Shown here: one piece after another, positions 49,679 to 58,377 of the stretch
Position numbering within the stretch: the first letter of the stretch is position 1
How the letters are laid out: every line of letters starts with the position of its first letter
Assembly (NCBI GenBank): GCA_019634715.1
Contig: JAHCAU010000003.1
Span: 248,001 to 312,000 of the forward strand
Direction of reading: 5' to 3'
Origin: Lysobacter sp.
GTDB taxonomy: Bacteria > Pseudomonadota > Gammaproteobacteria > Xanthomonadales > Xanthomonadaceae
DNA length: 64,000 nt
Program-made: the position numbers and the translations under genes
The notes under the pieces: generated by a model
The model's input: the letters and a program-made list of their open reading frames with translations, nothing else
Databases searched by the model: none
What the model was told of the DNA's origin: nothing

Positions 49679-50446
49679 TCACTGCAGTTCGTCGTCCAGC
49701 GCCAGCAGCCTGCGCGCCGCGATCGCGCCTTCCTGCGGATAGCCGAAGGCGTTGTTGACGTAGACCACACCGTCGATGGTCACCCTGCGGTTGATGTGGC
49801 TGTGTCCGTAGACGTGCAGGTCCGCGCCCAGCGCGCGCAGCTGGCGTTCGATGCCGCTGCTGCCGAGCACCGGATCGAGCCGGCGCATGGCGCGCGGCAC
49901 GAAGAACGGAATCAGGTCGATGCGCGGCAGGAAATGCGAGAAGGTCACGACCCGGCGCGCCGGCTGCGGCAGCGTCTGCGGGTTCATGCGCAGGAAATGC
50001 GCGGCGACCTGCGCGGGTTCGAAGGCTTCCGGCCAGCGGCAGGCACGGTAATCCATCCACATCGCGCGCAGATCGTCGCAGGGCAAACCGAAGGAATAGT
50101 CGTACCAGCCCAGCAGCGGCACCACCAGCGCATCGCCATGCAGGCGCGGCTGCATGCAGGCCCCGGCATCGGCGGCGATCGACAGGACTTCGTCGAACTT
50201 GCGCAGCGAACAGGCGATCTCCGCATCGCGTCGCACCCACAGGTCATGATTGCCGGGGACGAACAGCACCTGCCTGAACTTCGCGACGAAGCGTCCGAGG
50301 CACCAGGCCAGCAATCGACGATCCTCGGTCAGGTCCCCGGCGAGGATGAGGGTGTCGTCGCGATGGTCCTCGGCCGAAAGGGCATCGACCCAGCGCGCAT
50401 TCGCGCCATAGTCGACATGGATATCGGACAGCGCGAACAGCCTCAT
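49679..50446 (-). CDS. Calcineurin-like metallophosphoesterase
   Basis: The product has 255 residues. Metal-binding motifs appear in the standard order: LSDIHVDYG (DxH), LAGDLTED (GDxxD), VPGNHDLW (GNHD), FSHFLPR and YGHSHINRR (GHxH). These bind two metals and hydrolyse phosphoesters. The start at 50446 gives the canonical MRLFALSDIH opening; longer in-frame starts add only an unconserved tail. It is on the opposite strand to both neighbours and has no evident link to polyketide synthesis. It may be a resident gene around which the cluster assembled, or mark the edge between two cluster segments. Its substrate is unknown. Confidence 0.85.
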   Translation of the reverse strand: MRLFALSDIHVDYGANARWVDALSAEDHRDDTLILAGDLTEDRRLLAWCLGRFVAKFRQVLFVPGNHDLWVRRDAEIACSLRKFDEVLSIAADAGACMQPRLHGDALVVPLLGWYDYSFGLPCDDLRAMWMDYRACRWPEAFEPAQVAAHFLRMNPQTLPQPARRVVTFSHFLPRIDLIPFFVPRAMRRLDPVLGSSGIERQLRALGADLHVYGHSHINRRVTIDGVVYVNNAFGYPQEGAIAARRLLALDDELQ

Positions 50447-50755
50447 GCGCATCCATCCGCCTGGATGGACGCGAACTTCCTGCGGAAACATCGTCCAGCG
50501 ATCATGTCGACATCATCCAGAGCATCCCTGCAAGGGTCAACCACCCGCATCGGCGCCACGCAGACGGCCGCAGCCACGCCGCCAGCATGCAATGACAACG
50601 CCGCGAGCATGCGCGGTCGGACACCCTGTCCGGCGGTGTCGCTACCATCGCGGCGCTTCTGCGGTACCGCGCATCCGCGCGGAGCCATGCACGACTTCAT
50701 GACGAGAGCATGTCGCCCGCATGACGATCATCGGAGCAATAGAAGCATGCGCCAG

Positions 50756-50841
50756 CGCATCGGAATCGCGTCATGAACAACGCCATCCACAGATCTATGG
50801 ACTGCATGCCGAGGCACGCAAGGCAAGGCGATTCCGATGCG
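50756..50841. repeat. Long-range inverted repeat, 14-bp arms
   Basis: CGCATCGGAATCGC (50756-50769) is the reverse complement of GCGATTCCGATGCG (50828-50841). The arms are 58 bp apart and lie 110-195 bp upstream of pabAB. They could be paired operator sites or a hairpin in the leader. Confidence 0.5.
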
Positions 50842-50843
50842 GC

Positions 50844-50864
50844 GCATCTCATCCGATGAGATGC
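50844..50864. promoter_or_regulatory. Perfect 21-bp palindrome upstream of pabAB
   Basis: Ten-base arms GCATCTCATC (50844-50853) and GATGAGATGC (50855-50864) flank a single C. The second arm overlaps the palindrome GCGATCGC (50863-50870). The centre is about 96 bp before the pabAB ATG. With no U-run or loop, it suits binding of a dimeric repressor or activator. No regulator gene is in the window. Confidence 0.5.
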
Positions 50865-50949
50865 GATCGCATGATGATGTCCTCACTCGACCCGGCATTG
50901 CGTTCTGCATCCTGAGTCGCTAGCCTCTCGCACCCGGAGCTTCACTGAC

Positions 50950-53142
50950 ATGGATAGCATGCGCGTACTACTTGTCGACAACTACGACAGCTTCACCGCG
51001 AACATCGCCCACTACCTTGGCGACGCCACGGGAGCACCACCCATCGTCGTCAGGAACGACGAGACCACATGGGCCGCCATCCAGGCCGCGGATTACGACG
51101 CGATCGTGATCTCGCCAGGACCCGGAACACCCGAGCGCGACTCGGACATGGGCGTCAGCAACGACGTGCTGCGCCATGCCACCGTCCCGGTGTTCGGCGT
51201 GTGTCTCGGCCATCAGGCGCTGGTGCACGTGCATGGCGGCAAGGTCGTGCATGCGCCAAGTCCGATGCACGGGCGCATCAGCCCGGTGGAGCACGATGGC
51301 AGCGCGCTCTTCGCGCAGATTCCTTCGCCCTTCGACGTGGTGCGCTACCACTCGCTGATGGCGCAGGAGCCATTGCCCGGGACGTTGCGGGTGACTGCGC
51401 GCACGCCGGATGGCCTCGTCATGGCCATCGAGCACCTGCATCGGCCGATGTGGGGCGTGCAGTTCCATCCCGAATCGATCCAGACCGATTTCGGTCGCCA
51501 GATCATCCACAACTTCATCGAACTCGCGCGTCAGCATCAGCAGCGCAAGCGGCGCGGTGCGCGCAGGGAAGCGATCGCTGCGCCTGCGTCCGCCAGCATC
51601 GCGGAACGGCCGCTGTGGCGCATCCAGTCGCGCAGGATCGACAGCGGCATCGATCCGCAATCGGTGTTCCTTGCGCAATTCGCGCACAGCGATGCGGCTT
51701 TCTGGCTCGATTCCAGCGCGGTGCGACCGGGCTATTCGCGCTTCAGCTTCATGGGCGACGGCAACGATGCGACGGCGCGAACGCTGGCGCACACGGTCGG
51801 TGCCAGTGCCCTGTCCGGCAGCCGTTCCGACCTGGAAGCGGAACGCGCGGCGGTCTTCGGCGCGATCCGCGAAGGCCTCCAGGTCCGACTCGTCGGTGGC
51901 GGCAGGCTGCCCTTCGATTTCGTCGGTGGCTGGGTGGGCTATTTCGGATACGAACTGAAGGCGCTGACCGAAGTCGGCGGCCCGCATCGCGCCCGGCAAC
52001 CCGACCTGCTGCTCCGCTTCATCACCCGCTTCCTCGCCTACGACCATCTCGACGGCACCTGGCATGCGGTCGCGACCGGTCCGGAAGCGCGTGCCGCCGA
52101 AGATGCCGCATGGCTCGACGAGATCGAACTGGCCCTGCACGGCACGCCCGAGGCCGGCACCGACATCGACCTCGACATGGATACCGACAGGTCGAACGCC
52201 GGAAACGATGCCCGCGATGTCGAATTCGCCCCCGAGCTCGACCGCGAGGCCTATCGCGACCGCATCGCCCGCTGTTTCGCGCAGATCAACGATGGCGAGA
52301 CCTACGAGGTCTGCCTGACCAACCGCCTGCGCACCCGCGCTGCGGTGGACGCGACGACGCTCTATCGTCACCTGCGCGCGGTCAATCCCGCGCCCTACGC
52401 CGCCTTCCTGCGCTGCGGCAGCTTCGACGTGCTGAGCTCGTCGCCCGAACGCTTCCTTCATCTCAGCCCGAACGGCGTGGCCGAGATCAAACCGATCAAG
52501 GGCACGCGGCGGCGTTCGAAGGACGCCGCCGAAGACCAGGCGATCGTGCAGGAACTCCGCAGTTGCGAGAAGGATCGCGCGGAAAACCTGATGATCGTGG
52601 ACCTGACCCGCAACGACCTCGCCCGCGTCTGCGAGGTGGGCTCGGTCTGGGTGCCCAAACTGATGCAGGTCGAATCCTATGCGACCGTGCACCAGCTGGT
52701 GTCGACGGTCCGCGCGCAGATGCGCGCCGGCCAGGATGTCGTGGACCTGCTGCAGGCCACGTTCCCGGGCGGCTCGATGACCGGCGCGCCGAAGCGGCGC
52801 ACGCTGGAGATCATCGATGGCCTGGAAGCCTCGGCGCGCGGCGTCTATTCCGGCGCGATCGGATTCCTCTCGCTCAACGGCGCCGCCGACCTGAGCATGG
52901 TCATCCGCACGCTGGTGAAGCATGGCGACGAGCTGGAACTCGGCGTGGGGGGCGCGATCATCGCGCTGTCGGATGCCGACGACGAATTCGAGGAAATCAT
53001 GGTCAAGGCGCGCGCGCTGATGCGTGCCGTCGCAGGCTGCGTCACCGGCGACGCCGATCGCTGGTCCATCCCCGGCGAATGCCGCGGGCGCGACACCATC
53101 GCAGGCGCGCAGGCGCCCGGTTCCGTACAACACGGGGGTTGA
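50950..53142 (+). CDS. pabAB: Fused aminodeoxychorismate synthase (PabA-PabB)
   Basis: The product has 730 residues. The N-terminal class I glutamine amidotransferase (1-190) has VISPGPGTPE, the nucleophile Cys in GVCLGHQALV and the His/Glu pair in GVQFHPESI. The C-terminal chorismate-binding part (about 215-710) has EIKPIKGTRRR, the PIKGT form diagnostic of PabB (TrpE has PIAGT), plus ENLMIVDLTRNDL and FPGGSMTGAPK. It makes 4-amino-4-deoxychorismate from chorismate and glutamine. The ATG at 50950 follows GGAG at ten bases. It heads the operon with aryl-type ligases. The lyase PabC that would complete p-aminobenzoate is not in the window. Fused pabAB genes are common in secondary metabolism that uses p-aminobenzoate. 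Confidence 0.93.
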   Translation: MDSMRVLLVDNYDSFTANIAHYLGDATGAPPIVVRNDETTWAAIQAADYDAIVISPGPGTPERDSDMGVSNDVLRHATVPVFGVCLGHQALVHVHGGKVVHAPSPMHGRISPVEHDGSALFAQIPSPFDVVRYHSLMAQEPLPGTLRVTARTPDGLVMAIEHLHRPMWGVQFHPESIQTDFGRQIIHNFIELARQHQQRKRRGARREAIAAPASASIAERPLWRIQSRRIDSGIDPQSVFLAQFAHSDAAFWLDSSAVRPGYSRFSFMGDGNDATARTLAHTVGASALSGSRSDLEAERAAVFGAIREGLQVRLVGGGRLPFDFVGGWVGYFGYELKALTEVGGPHRARQPDLLLRFITRFLAYDHLDGTWHAVATGPEARAAEDAAWLDEIELALHGTPEAGTDIDLDMDTDRSNAGNDARDVEFAPELDREAYRDRIARCFAQINDGETYEVCLTNRLRTRAAVDATTLYRHLRAVNPAPYAAFLRCGSFDVLSSSPERFLHLSPNGVAEIKPIKGTRRRSKDAAEDQAIVQELRSCEKDRAENLMIVDLTRNDLARVCEVGSVWVPKLMQVESYATVHQLVSTVRAQMRAGQDVVDLLQATFPGGSMTGAPKRRTLEIIDGLEASARGVYSGAIGFLSLNGAADLSMVIRTLVKHGDELELGVGGAIIALSDADDEFEEIMVKARALMRAVAGCVTGDADRWSIPGECRGRDTIAGAQAPGSVQHGG

Positions 53143-53145
53143 ATC

Positions 53146-55881
53146 GTGAAACAAGTGCACATCATCACGGGTGCCAACGGGTACCTGGGGTCCCACCTTG
53201 CGCTCGACATCCTGGCGAAGCGGCCGGACGATCGCGTCGTCTGCCTTGCGCGCGCCGACGACCGCAGCGCCCGCGAGCGCGTGCTCGAGGCCGTGGCGCA
53301 GGCCGCGCACACCTGCGGCCACGTGCTCGACGCCGCCGCACTCGCGAGGCTGGAAGTGGTCGACGCCAATCCGCTCCGGGCCAATCCCGGACTCGGCGCG
53401 CGCCTGCGCGAAGCCATCGGCGACGCGTCCACGTTCTGGCATGTCGCCGCCACGGTCCGCTTCACCGAATCCGAACCCGGTGAACTCGACCGCATCAACA
53501 GCGACGGTGCGATGCACGCGCTGGACATCGCCATCGAGGCTGGCTGCAGTACTTTCAACTACATCAGCACCGCCTACGTTGCGGGCGATCGCAGCGGCAC
53601 GATCGAGGCGCGCATGGAAGACGTGCCGCCGAACGCCTTCTCCAACCCGTACGAACGCAGCAAGTTCGACGCCGAACGCCGGATCCGCCAGCGCGCCGGC
53701 GACGCCGGCCTGGCCTGGCGCGTGCTGCGCCCGAGCATCATCGTCGGCCATTCGCGTACCGGCCTGAGCGCGAGCGACAGCGGGCTGTACAAGTTCTGCG
53801 AGATGCTCGACGAGTACTGGTCCGCACTGCGCCAGGGATCGACCGCGGCCTACCGTGCCCTGCGCATGTCCGCGCCCGCCGGTGCGCACCTGAATTTCGT
53901 GCCCGTCGACCTCTGCGTCGAGGAAATGCTGGCCATCGATGCCGATCCGGCATCGCGGCGTGGCGTCTTCCACCTCGTCTCGCGCACGACGGTGACCACC
54001 GCCGACTTCCTGTCGGCGGTCGCCGAAGCCAGCGGCGTGCCGATCTCGGCGGAAACGCCCGAAGCCCTGGCCGAAGCGCCGCTCAACCGGCGCGAGGTCG
54101 AGTTCGCGCGACGCGTCTGGCATTACCAGCCCTATCTCGTCGGCAACAAGACCTTCGACCGCGCGAGCACCGTCGCTGCCTGCGGCCGCGACCTGCAGGC
54201 CGACTTCACGATCGATCGCGACGCCGTGCAGGGCTGGCTGAAGACCTTCCTGCGCCGACGCTGGGCCCTGCGCGATGCGCCGCTCGAAGCCCACCTGTTC
54301 TCGGCGCAGCGCGGCATGCCGGTGCGCTTCAACCTGGCCGGACACCTGCTGGCGATCACGGCCACCACGCACGCCGACAGGATCGCGATCCGCCACGAAG
54401 GCGCTTCGATCCGCTACGGCGAGCTCGCATCGCGCGTGTCGTCCGCCGCACGACGACTGGCCCATGCCGGCGTCCACGGCCAGCAGCGCGTCGCCCTGGT
54501 CTCGCACGACGGCATCGACCATGTCGTCGGATTGCTGGCCGTGCAGTTCCTCGGCGCGATCGCCGTCATGATCAATCCCCTGCTGCCGAGTCGCGACATC
54601 GCGGCGATGGTCGAACAGGCCGAAGCGGCCTGGGTTCTCGCCGACACCACCAGCCGCGGAAAGGACATCGGCAGCGCTGCGCCAGCACGACTGCTGGCCC
54701 TGGAAGACATCGCCTCGCCCGGCGAGGACGTCGGGATTCCTCTCGCCGCCCCGACCTCGCCGCACGACATCGCATTCGCGGTGTTCACCTCCGGCTCGAT
54801 GGGCATTCCCAAGCTCGTCGAGCACCGGCACCAGGATCCCATCGTCGCCTCCGACCGCTATGCCGCGCACATGCTCGACCTGCGCAGCAGCGACGTGCTG
54901 TTCTCGGCCTCGCGAACCACCTTCGCGTTCGGCATGCAGAACCTGATGATCGCCCTGCTCAAGGGGGCGACCGCGGTGATCGCGCCGCGCAAGATCTCGG
55001 CGGCGGTGATCGCCGACCTGATCGCGCAGGCGCGGCCGACGGTGATGTTCGCGGTACCGACGATCTACCAGTACCTGCTCGACGATGCCGCACTGTCCGC
55101 TCGCATCGCGCAGAACAGCCTGCGCCTGTGCATCGCCGCCGGCGAACGCCTGCCGCAGGCGGTCGCGACGCGCTGGTTCCAGCGGCACGGCATCCGCCTG
55201 CTCGACAGCCTCGGCTCGTCGGAAGCGTTTTCCACCTACCTCAGCAACGTCGCCGACGTCGAGCACAACAACGCCACCGGCAAGCTGGTTCCCGGCTTCG
55301 ACGCGGTGCTGCGCCATGAGGACGGCAGCCCCTGCCGCATCGGCGAACGTGGCGTGATGTGGCTGCGCGGTCCGTCGTTGAGCGTCTCGGCGCGGGATCG
55401 TGCCGCGGGCGGTCTGGTCGACAAGGGCTGGTACTGCACCAAGGACGTGTTCTGGAGGGATGCGGACGGCTATTTCTACTTCTGCGGCCGCAGCGACGAA
55501 ATGTTCAAGGTCGCCGGCCAGTGGGTGTCGCCGCTGGACCTGGAGGAGGTCCTGCTGTCGCACCCGGCCGTGCGCGAGGTCGCGGTGACCTCCAGCGGCG
55601 ACGACGACGCCACCCTGCGCACCAAGGCCTGGGTCGTGAGCGATGTCGCCTCGGATGCGCTGGCCGATGAGCTGCGTGCATTGTGCAAGGCGCGCCTCGA
55701 TGGCCGCCGCTATCCGCATCTGGTCGAATTCGTCGAGGCGCTGCCGCGCACGTCCACCGGCAAGCTGCAGCGCGCCCCGCTGCGCCAGCGCGATGCGGAA
55801 TCCGCATTGTCCGTTGCGGGCGAACCCGCGCAGGCGCGCGCACACGATCACGAACCAGAACGCGCGGTCGCGGCCGCCTGA
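53146..55881 (+). CDS. Thioester-reductase-like SDR fused to a benzoate-CoA-ligase-like enzyme
   Basis: The product has 911 residues and a GTG start four bases after the pabAB stop. The N-terminal part (1-350) is an extended SDR: GANGYLGSHLALDIL, YISTAYVAGD and NPYERSK (Tyr-xxx-Lys). It resembles thioester reductases that release aldehydes. The C-terminal part (385-890) is an adenylating ligase with TSGSMGIPK, LGSSEAFSTYLSN and GRSDEMFKVAGQWVSPLDLE, the last being characteristic of benzoate-CoA ligases; RTSTGKLQR holds the catalytic Lys. No carrier domain lies between the two, and the order is the reverse of carboxylic acid reductases (A-T-R). It probably activates, and may reduce, the aromatic acid derived from aminodeoxychorismate. 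The exact substrate is unknown. Confidence 0.86.
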   Translation: MKQVHIITGANGYLGSHLALDILAKRPDDRVVCLARADDRSARERVLEAVAQAAHTCGHVLDAAALARLEVVDANPLRANPGLGARLREAIGDASTFWHVAATVRFTESEPGELDRINSDGAMHALDIAIEAGCSTFNYISTAYVAGDRSGTIEARMEDVPPNAFSNPYERSKFDAERRIRQRAGDAGLAWRVLRPSIIVGHSRTGLSASDSGLYKFCEMLDEYWSALRQGSTAAYRALRMSAPAGAHLNFVPVDLCVEEMLAIDADPASRRGVFHLVSRTTVTTADFLSAVAEASGVPISAETPEALAEAPLNRREVEFARRVWHYQPYLVGNKTFDRASTVAACGRDLQADFTIDRDAVQGWLKTFLRRRWALRDAPLEAHLFSAQRGMPVRFNLAGHLLAITATTHADRIAIRHEGASIRYGELASRVSSAARRLAHAGVHGQQRVALVSHDGIDHVVGLLAVQFLGAIAVMINPLLPSRDIAAMVEQAEAAWVLADTTSRGKDIGSAAPARLLALEDIASPGEDVGIPLAAPTSPHDIAFAVFTSGSMGIPKLVEHRHQDPIVASDRYAAHMLDLRSSDVLFSASRTTFAFGMQNLMIALLKGATAVIAPRKISAAVIADLIAQARPTVMFAVPTIYQYLLDDAALSARIAQNSLRLCIAAGERLPQAVATRWFQRHGIRLLDSLGSSEAFSTYLSNVADVEHNNATGKLVPGFDAVLRHEDGSPCRIGERGVMWLRGPSLSVSARDRAAGGLVDKGWYCTKDVFWRDADGYFYFCGRSDEMFKVAGQWVSPLDLEEVLLSHPAVREVAVTSSGDDDATLRTKAWVVSDVASDALADELRALCKARLDGRRYPHLVEFVEALPRTSTGKLQRAPLRQRDAESALSVAGEPAQARAHDHEPERAVAAA

Positions 55882-55890
55882 GGTGATGCC

Positions 55891-57519
55891 ATGCTTTCAC
55901 GCCTGAAATTCATTCTCGATCGCGAACTGACCGTCGCCAACGCCCTCGAGAAATCCATCGCCCGCTACGGCGCGGATTTCGAAGTGATGCGCTTCTCCGG
56001 CAGCCTGCAGCGCTTCGGCGTCCACGGCCAGTCGCTCACCCTCGCGCAGCTCAAGTCGCTCTGCGACAGATTGTCGCAGGCGCTTGTCTCGCACGGCCTC
56101 CAGCGCTACGACCGTGTCGCCATCTACCAGCGCGGCAGCGTCGAATACCTGATTCATTCGCTCGCGATCATGCGCGCCGGCGCGATCACCGTGCCGATCA
56201 ATGGCAGCATGCGCACCGAGGATCTGCGCCATTACCTCGACTACACCGGCGCCCGCTTCGTGTTCGTCGACAGCGAGCGGCTTGAACGACTGGATCCCGT
56301 GGCGCTCGACGAAGGGCGATGCCTGGCGCTCGTGACCGATGGCGACGCACCCACCGCCCCGGGCATGCTGCGATTGCAGGACATCCTGCCGCAGCAGGCG
56401 GATCGCTTCGAACCGGTCGACATCCACCTGCACGACGACGTGATGATCGTGCACACCTCGGGCACCACCGGATTCCCCAAGGGCGTGCTGCACGGCTCGT
56501 ACAGCATCGCCCGCGCGACCAAGGGGCAGCTGCTCATCCAGCCGCTGACGCGCGCCAACCGCATCCTGCTGGCGTCGCCGGCCAATCACCACATCACCCA
56601 GGCCAGCATCATCAGCTGCTTCGCCGCGGGCATTCCCTGCTACGTGCCGGCCGGCGAGTCGCCGGAGGAACTGCTGCAGCTCATCGAACGCGAGCGCTGC
56701 ACCCTGGTGCTGTCGTTCCCGGACATCTACCAGGGCATGTGCGAGGTCGGCCTGGATCGCTTCGACCTGTCGCGGGTCAAGGCGTGGATGGCCGGGGGCG
56801 ATTCCAGCCACGAAGTGCACATCCGCCAGTTCACCGCGCAGGGCGCGATGGTCCGGCTGTTCGGCAAGCCGCTGATCCGGTCGATGTACCTCGAATTCTT
56901 CGGAACCTCCGAGGTCGGATTCGCCGCGCTGCTGAAGGTCAATTTCTCCTTCACGAAGAAGTTCGACCGCTACGTCGGAAAGCCCACGCTCGTCAGCCCG
57001 AAAGTGAAGGTCGCCGACGAACACGGCCGCCCGTTGCCGGTCGGCGTGCCCGGCCGGCTGATGGTCAAGGGTCCCACCCTGTTCAAGGGCTACTGGAACG
57101 GGCACGACCGCCTGCATGGCGTGTACATCGACGGCTGGTGGTGGACCGGCGATGTCGCGATGAAGACGCACGGCGGCGGCTACTACCACCTCGACCGCGA
57201 AGTCGATTCGATCCGCGCCGGCGATAAACGCGTCTATTCGCTGCAGCTGGAGGAACGCATCCTCAAGCACCCCGCCGTCGCCGATGTCGCCGTGGTCGAA
57301 CTGCCGCACGGCAGCGATGCGACCGGCGCGGGCGCCGTCGTCGAATTCCGTCCTGGCCAGGCCGTCGCAAGCGATGCCTTCGACGCCTGGCTGAGGCAGC
57401 AGGTACCCGGCCACGCCAGCCTGCGCGTGGAGATCCTGCCGCCGGGCGAGCATCTGCCGCGCGGCCTGACCGGCAAGGTGCTCAAGCGCCGCGTGCGCGA
57501 GCGCTACGCCGAAGCCTGA
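55891..57519 (+). CDS. AMP-dependent synthetase/ligase
   Basis: The product has 542 residues with a full adenylation domain: HTSGTTGFPKGVLHG (A3), FFGTSEVGFAAL (A5), WWTGDVAMKTHGG (A7), LDREVDSIRAGDKRVY (A8) and LTGKVLKRRVRE (A10 Lys). The start has a near-ideal GAGGTGAT box that overlaps the previous gene's end by spacing. It differs from the ligase part of the upstream fusion and from the ligase at 17261, so the window holds three distinct acid-activating enzymes. It may convert a second acid to its CoA ester or act on a later intermediate, for example for the PaaA-like oxygenase that follows, since that family works on aryl-CoA esters. The substrate cannot be predicted. Confidence 0.88.
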   Translation: MLSRLKFILDRELTVANALEKSIARYGADFEVMRFSGSLQRFGVHGQSLTLAQLKSLCDRLSQALVSHGLQRYDRVAIYQRGSVEYLIHSLAIMRAGAITVPINGSMRTEDLRHYLDYTGARFVFVDSERLERLDPVALDEGRCLALVTDGDAPTAPGMLRLQDILPQQADRFEPVDIHLHDDVMIVHTSGTTGFPKGVLHGSYSIARATKGQLLIQPLTRANRILLASPANHHITQASIISCFAAGIPCYVPAGESPEELLQLIERERCTLVLSFPDIYQGMCEVGLDRFDLSRVKAWMAGGDSSHEVHIRQFTAQGAMVRLFGKPLIRSMYLEFFGTSEVGFAALLKVNFSFTKKFDRYVGKPTLVSPKVKVADEHGRPLPVGVPGRLMVKGPTLFKGYWNGHDRLHGVYIDGWWWTGDVAMKTHGGGYYHLDREVDSIRAGDKRVYSLQLEERILKHPAVADVAVVELPHGSDATGAGAVVEFRPGQAVASDAFDAWLRQQVPGHASLRVEILPPGEHLPRGLTGKVLKRRVRERYAEA

Positions 57520-57576
57520 TCGCCGCTCTCTTCTCCTTTCCATCCCACACGCTTTCCGACACCGCAAGGACACGCC

Positions 57577-58374
57577 ATGAGCCACACCGCAACCGCCGAA
57601 GCCGTCCACGACTATTCGCCCAGCGCCATCGATTTCGCCGACCTGCCGAACATGCCCGAGGAATACCGCACCGAACTGGTGCGCCTGATGGCGATCCAGG
57701 CCTATTCGGAGGAAAAGGCCTCGACCGAAGGCATCGAATGGATCGCCAAGTCGCCCGACTACAAGCGCCGCCGCGTCTTCGCCAAGATCATCGCAGAGGA
57801 AGCGCAGCACTCCTACCTGATCTACAACCTGCTCGAGCGCATGGGCGTGTCCGAGAAGGAAGCGATCTCGATCGCGGAAGGCCGTTCGCAGCGGCCGATG
57901 CACGATGCCTCGCTGGAAGGTCCGCTCAGCGTCGGCGACGATGAGAACGACTGGATCGACATCATGCTCAACCACATGTTCCTCGACCGCGCGGGCAAGT
58001 TCATGGTCGGCAACTTCTGCGAAGCCAGCTTCAAACCCTGGGCCGACGCCAACAAGATCATCCTGCGCGAGGAGCGCGGCCACATCGGCTTCGGCTTCGC
58101 CGAGCTGCGCACCTACCTGGCCGAAAAGGGCGACAGCGACGAAGCCCGCATCAAGATCTCGAACTGGTACGCCAAGGGCCTGAACTTCTTCGGTCCGCCG
58201 TCGACCTCGCGCGGTGCCCGCCTCAGCGCCTACGGCCTCAAGCGCAAGGACAACGAGACCCTGCGCAACGAGTTCCGCCAGGAAGTGGAAGAAGTCTTCG
58301 CCGAGCTCGGCCGCCCCGACCTGATCCAGCTCGAACGCAACGAGTTCCCCTACCGTTCCGGCAACGAGGCCTGA
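57577..58374 (+). CDS. PaaA-like di-iron oxygenase (phenylacetyl-CoA epoxidase family)
   Basis: The product has 265 residues and is all-helical. Four-helix di-iron ligands are visible: Glu in QAYSEEKAS, ExxH in IAEEAQHSYLIY, Glu in GNFCEASFKPW and ExxH in LREERGHIGFGFAEL. Order and spacing follow PaaA of the phenylacetate pathway, which epoxidises the ring of phenylacetyl-CoA, but the protein is shorter than PaaA (about 310). The partners PaaB, PaaC, PaaD and the reductase PaaE are absent here, so it must work alone or with a reductase elsewhere. An AAGGA box precedes the start. Next to an aryl ligase, it could oxidise an aryl-CoA or aryl-ACP, by ring epoxidation, hydroxylation or N-oxygenation. 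AurF-type N-oxygenation is possible but not specifically indicated. Confidence 0.83.
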   Translation: MSHTATAEAVHDYSPSAIDFADLPNMPEEYRTELVRLMAIQAYSEEKASTEGIEWIAKSPDYKRRRVFAKIIAEEAQHSYLIYNLLERMGVSEKEAISIAEGRSQRPMHDASLEGPLSVGDDENDWIDIMLNHMFLDRAGKFMVGNFCEASFKPWADANKIILREERGHIGFGFAELRTYLAEKGDSDEARIKISNWYAKGLNFFGPPSTSRGARLSAYGLKRKDNETLRNEFRQEVEEVFAELGRPDLIQLERNEFPYRSGNEA

Positions 58375-58377
58375 GCC

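Larger units (their letters stand above)
50447..50949. promoter_or_regulatory. Divergent region upstream of the pabAB operon
   Basis: These 503 bp contain no credible gene. They lie between the divergent metallophosphoesterase and pabAB starts and should hold both promoters. Two inverted repeats are concentrated in the 200 bp next to pabAB and are listed separately. No clear -35/-10 pair was found. Confidence 0.55.

Noticed and set aside
50950..53142. Identity as anthranilate synthase (TrpE/TrpG) or PhzE
   Set aside because: The chorismate domain has PIKGT, the PabB form, and the order amidotransferase then synthase is that of fused PabAB, not of PhzE.
50968..55851. A - strand frame of 1,627 codons opposite pabAB and the reductase-ligase fusion
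   Set aside because: No recognisable domain; the + strand carries unmistakable PabAB, SDR and adenylation motifs.
57577..58374. Identity as AurF-type p-aminobenzoate N-oxygenase
   Set aside because: Attractive next to pabAB, but helix spacing and the FGPP/NSAR-like C-terminal block fit PaaA better than AurF.
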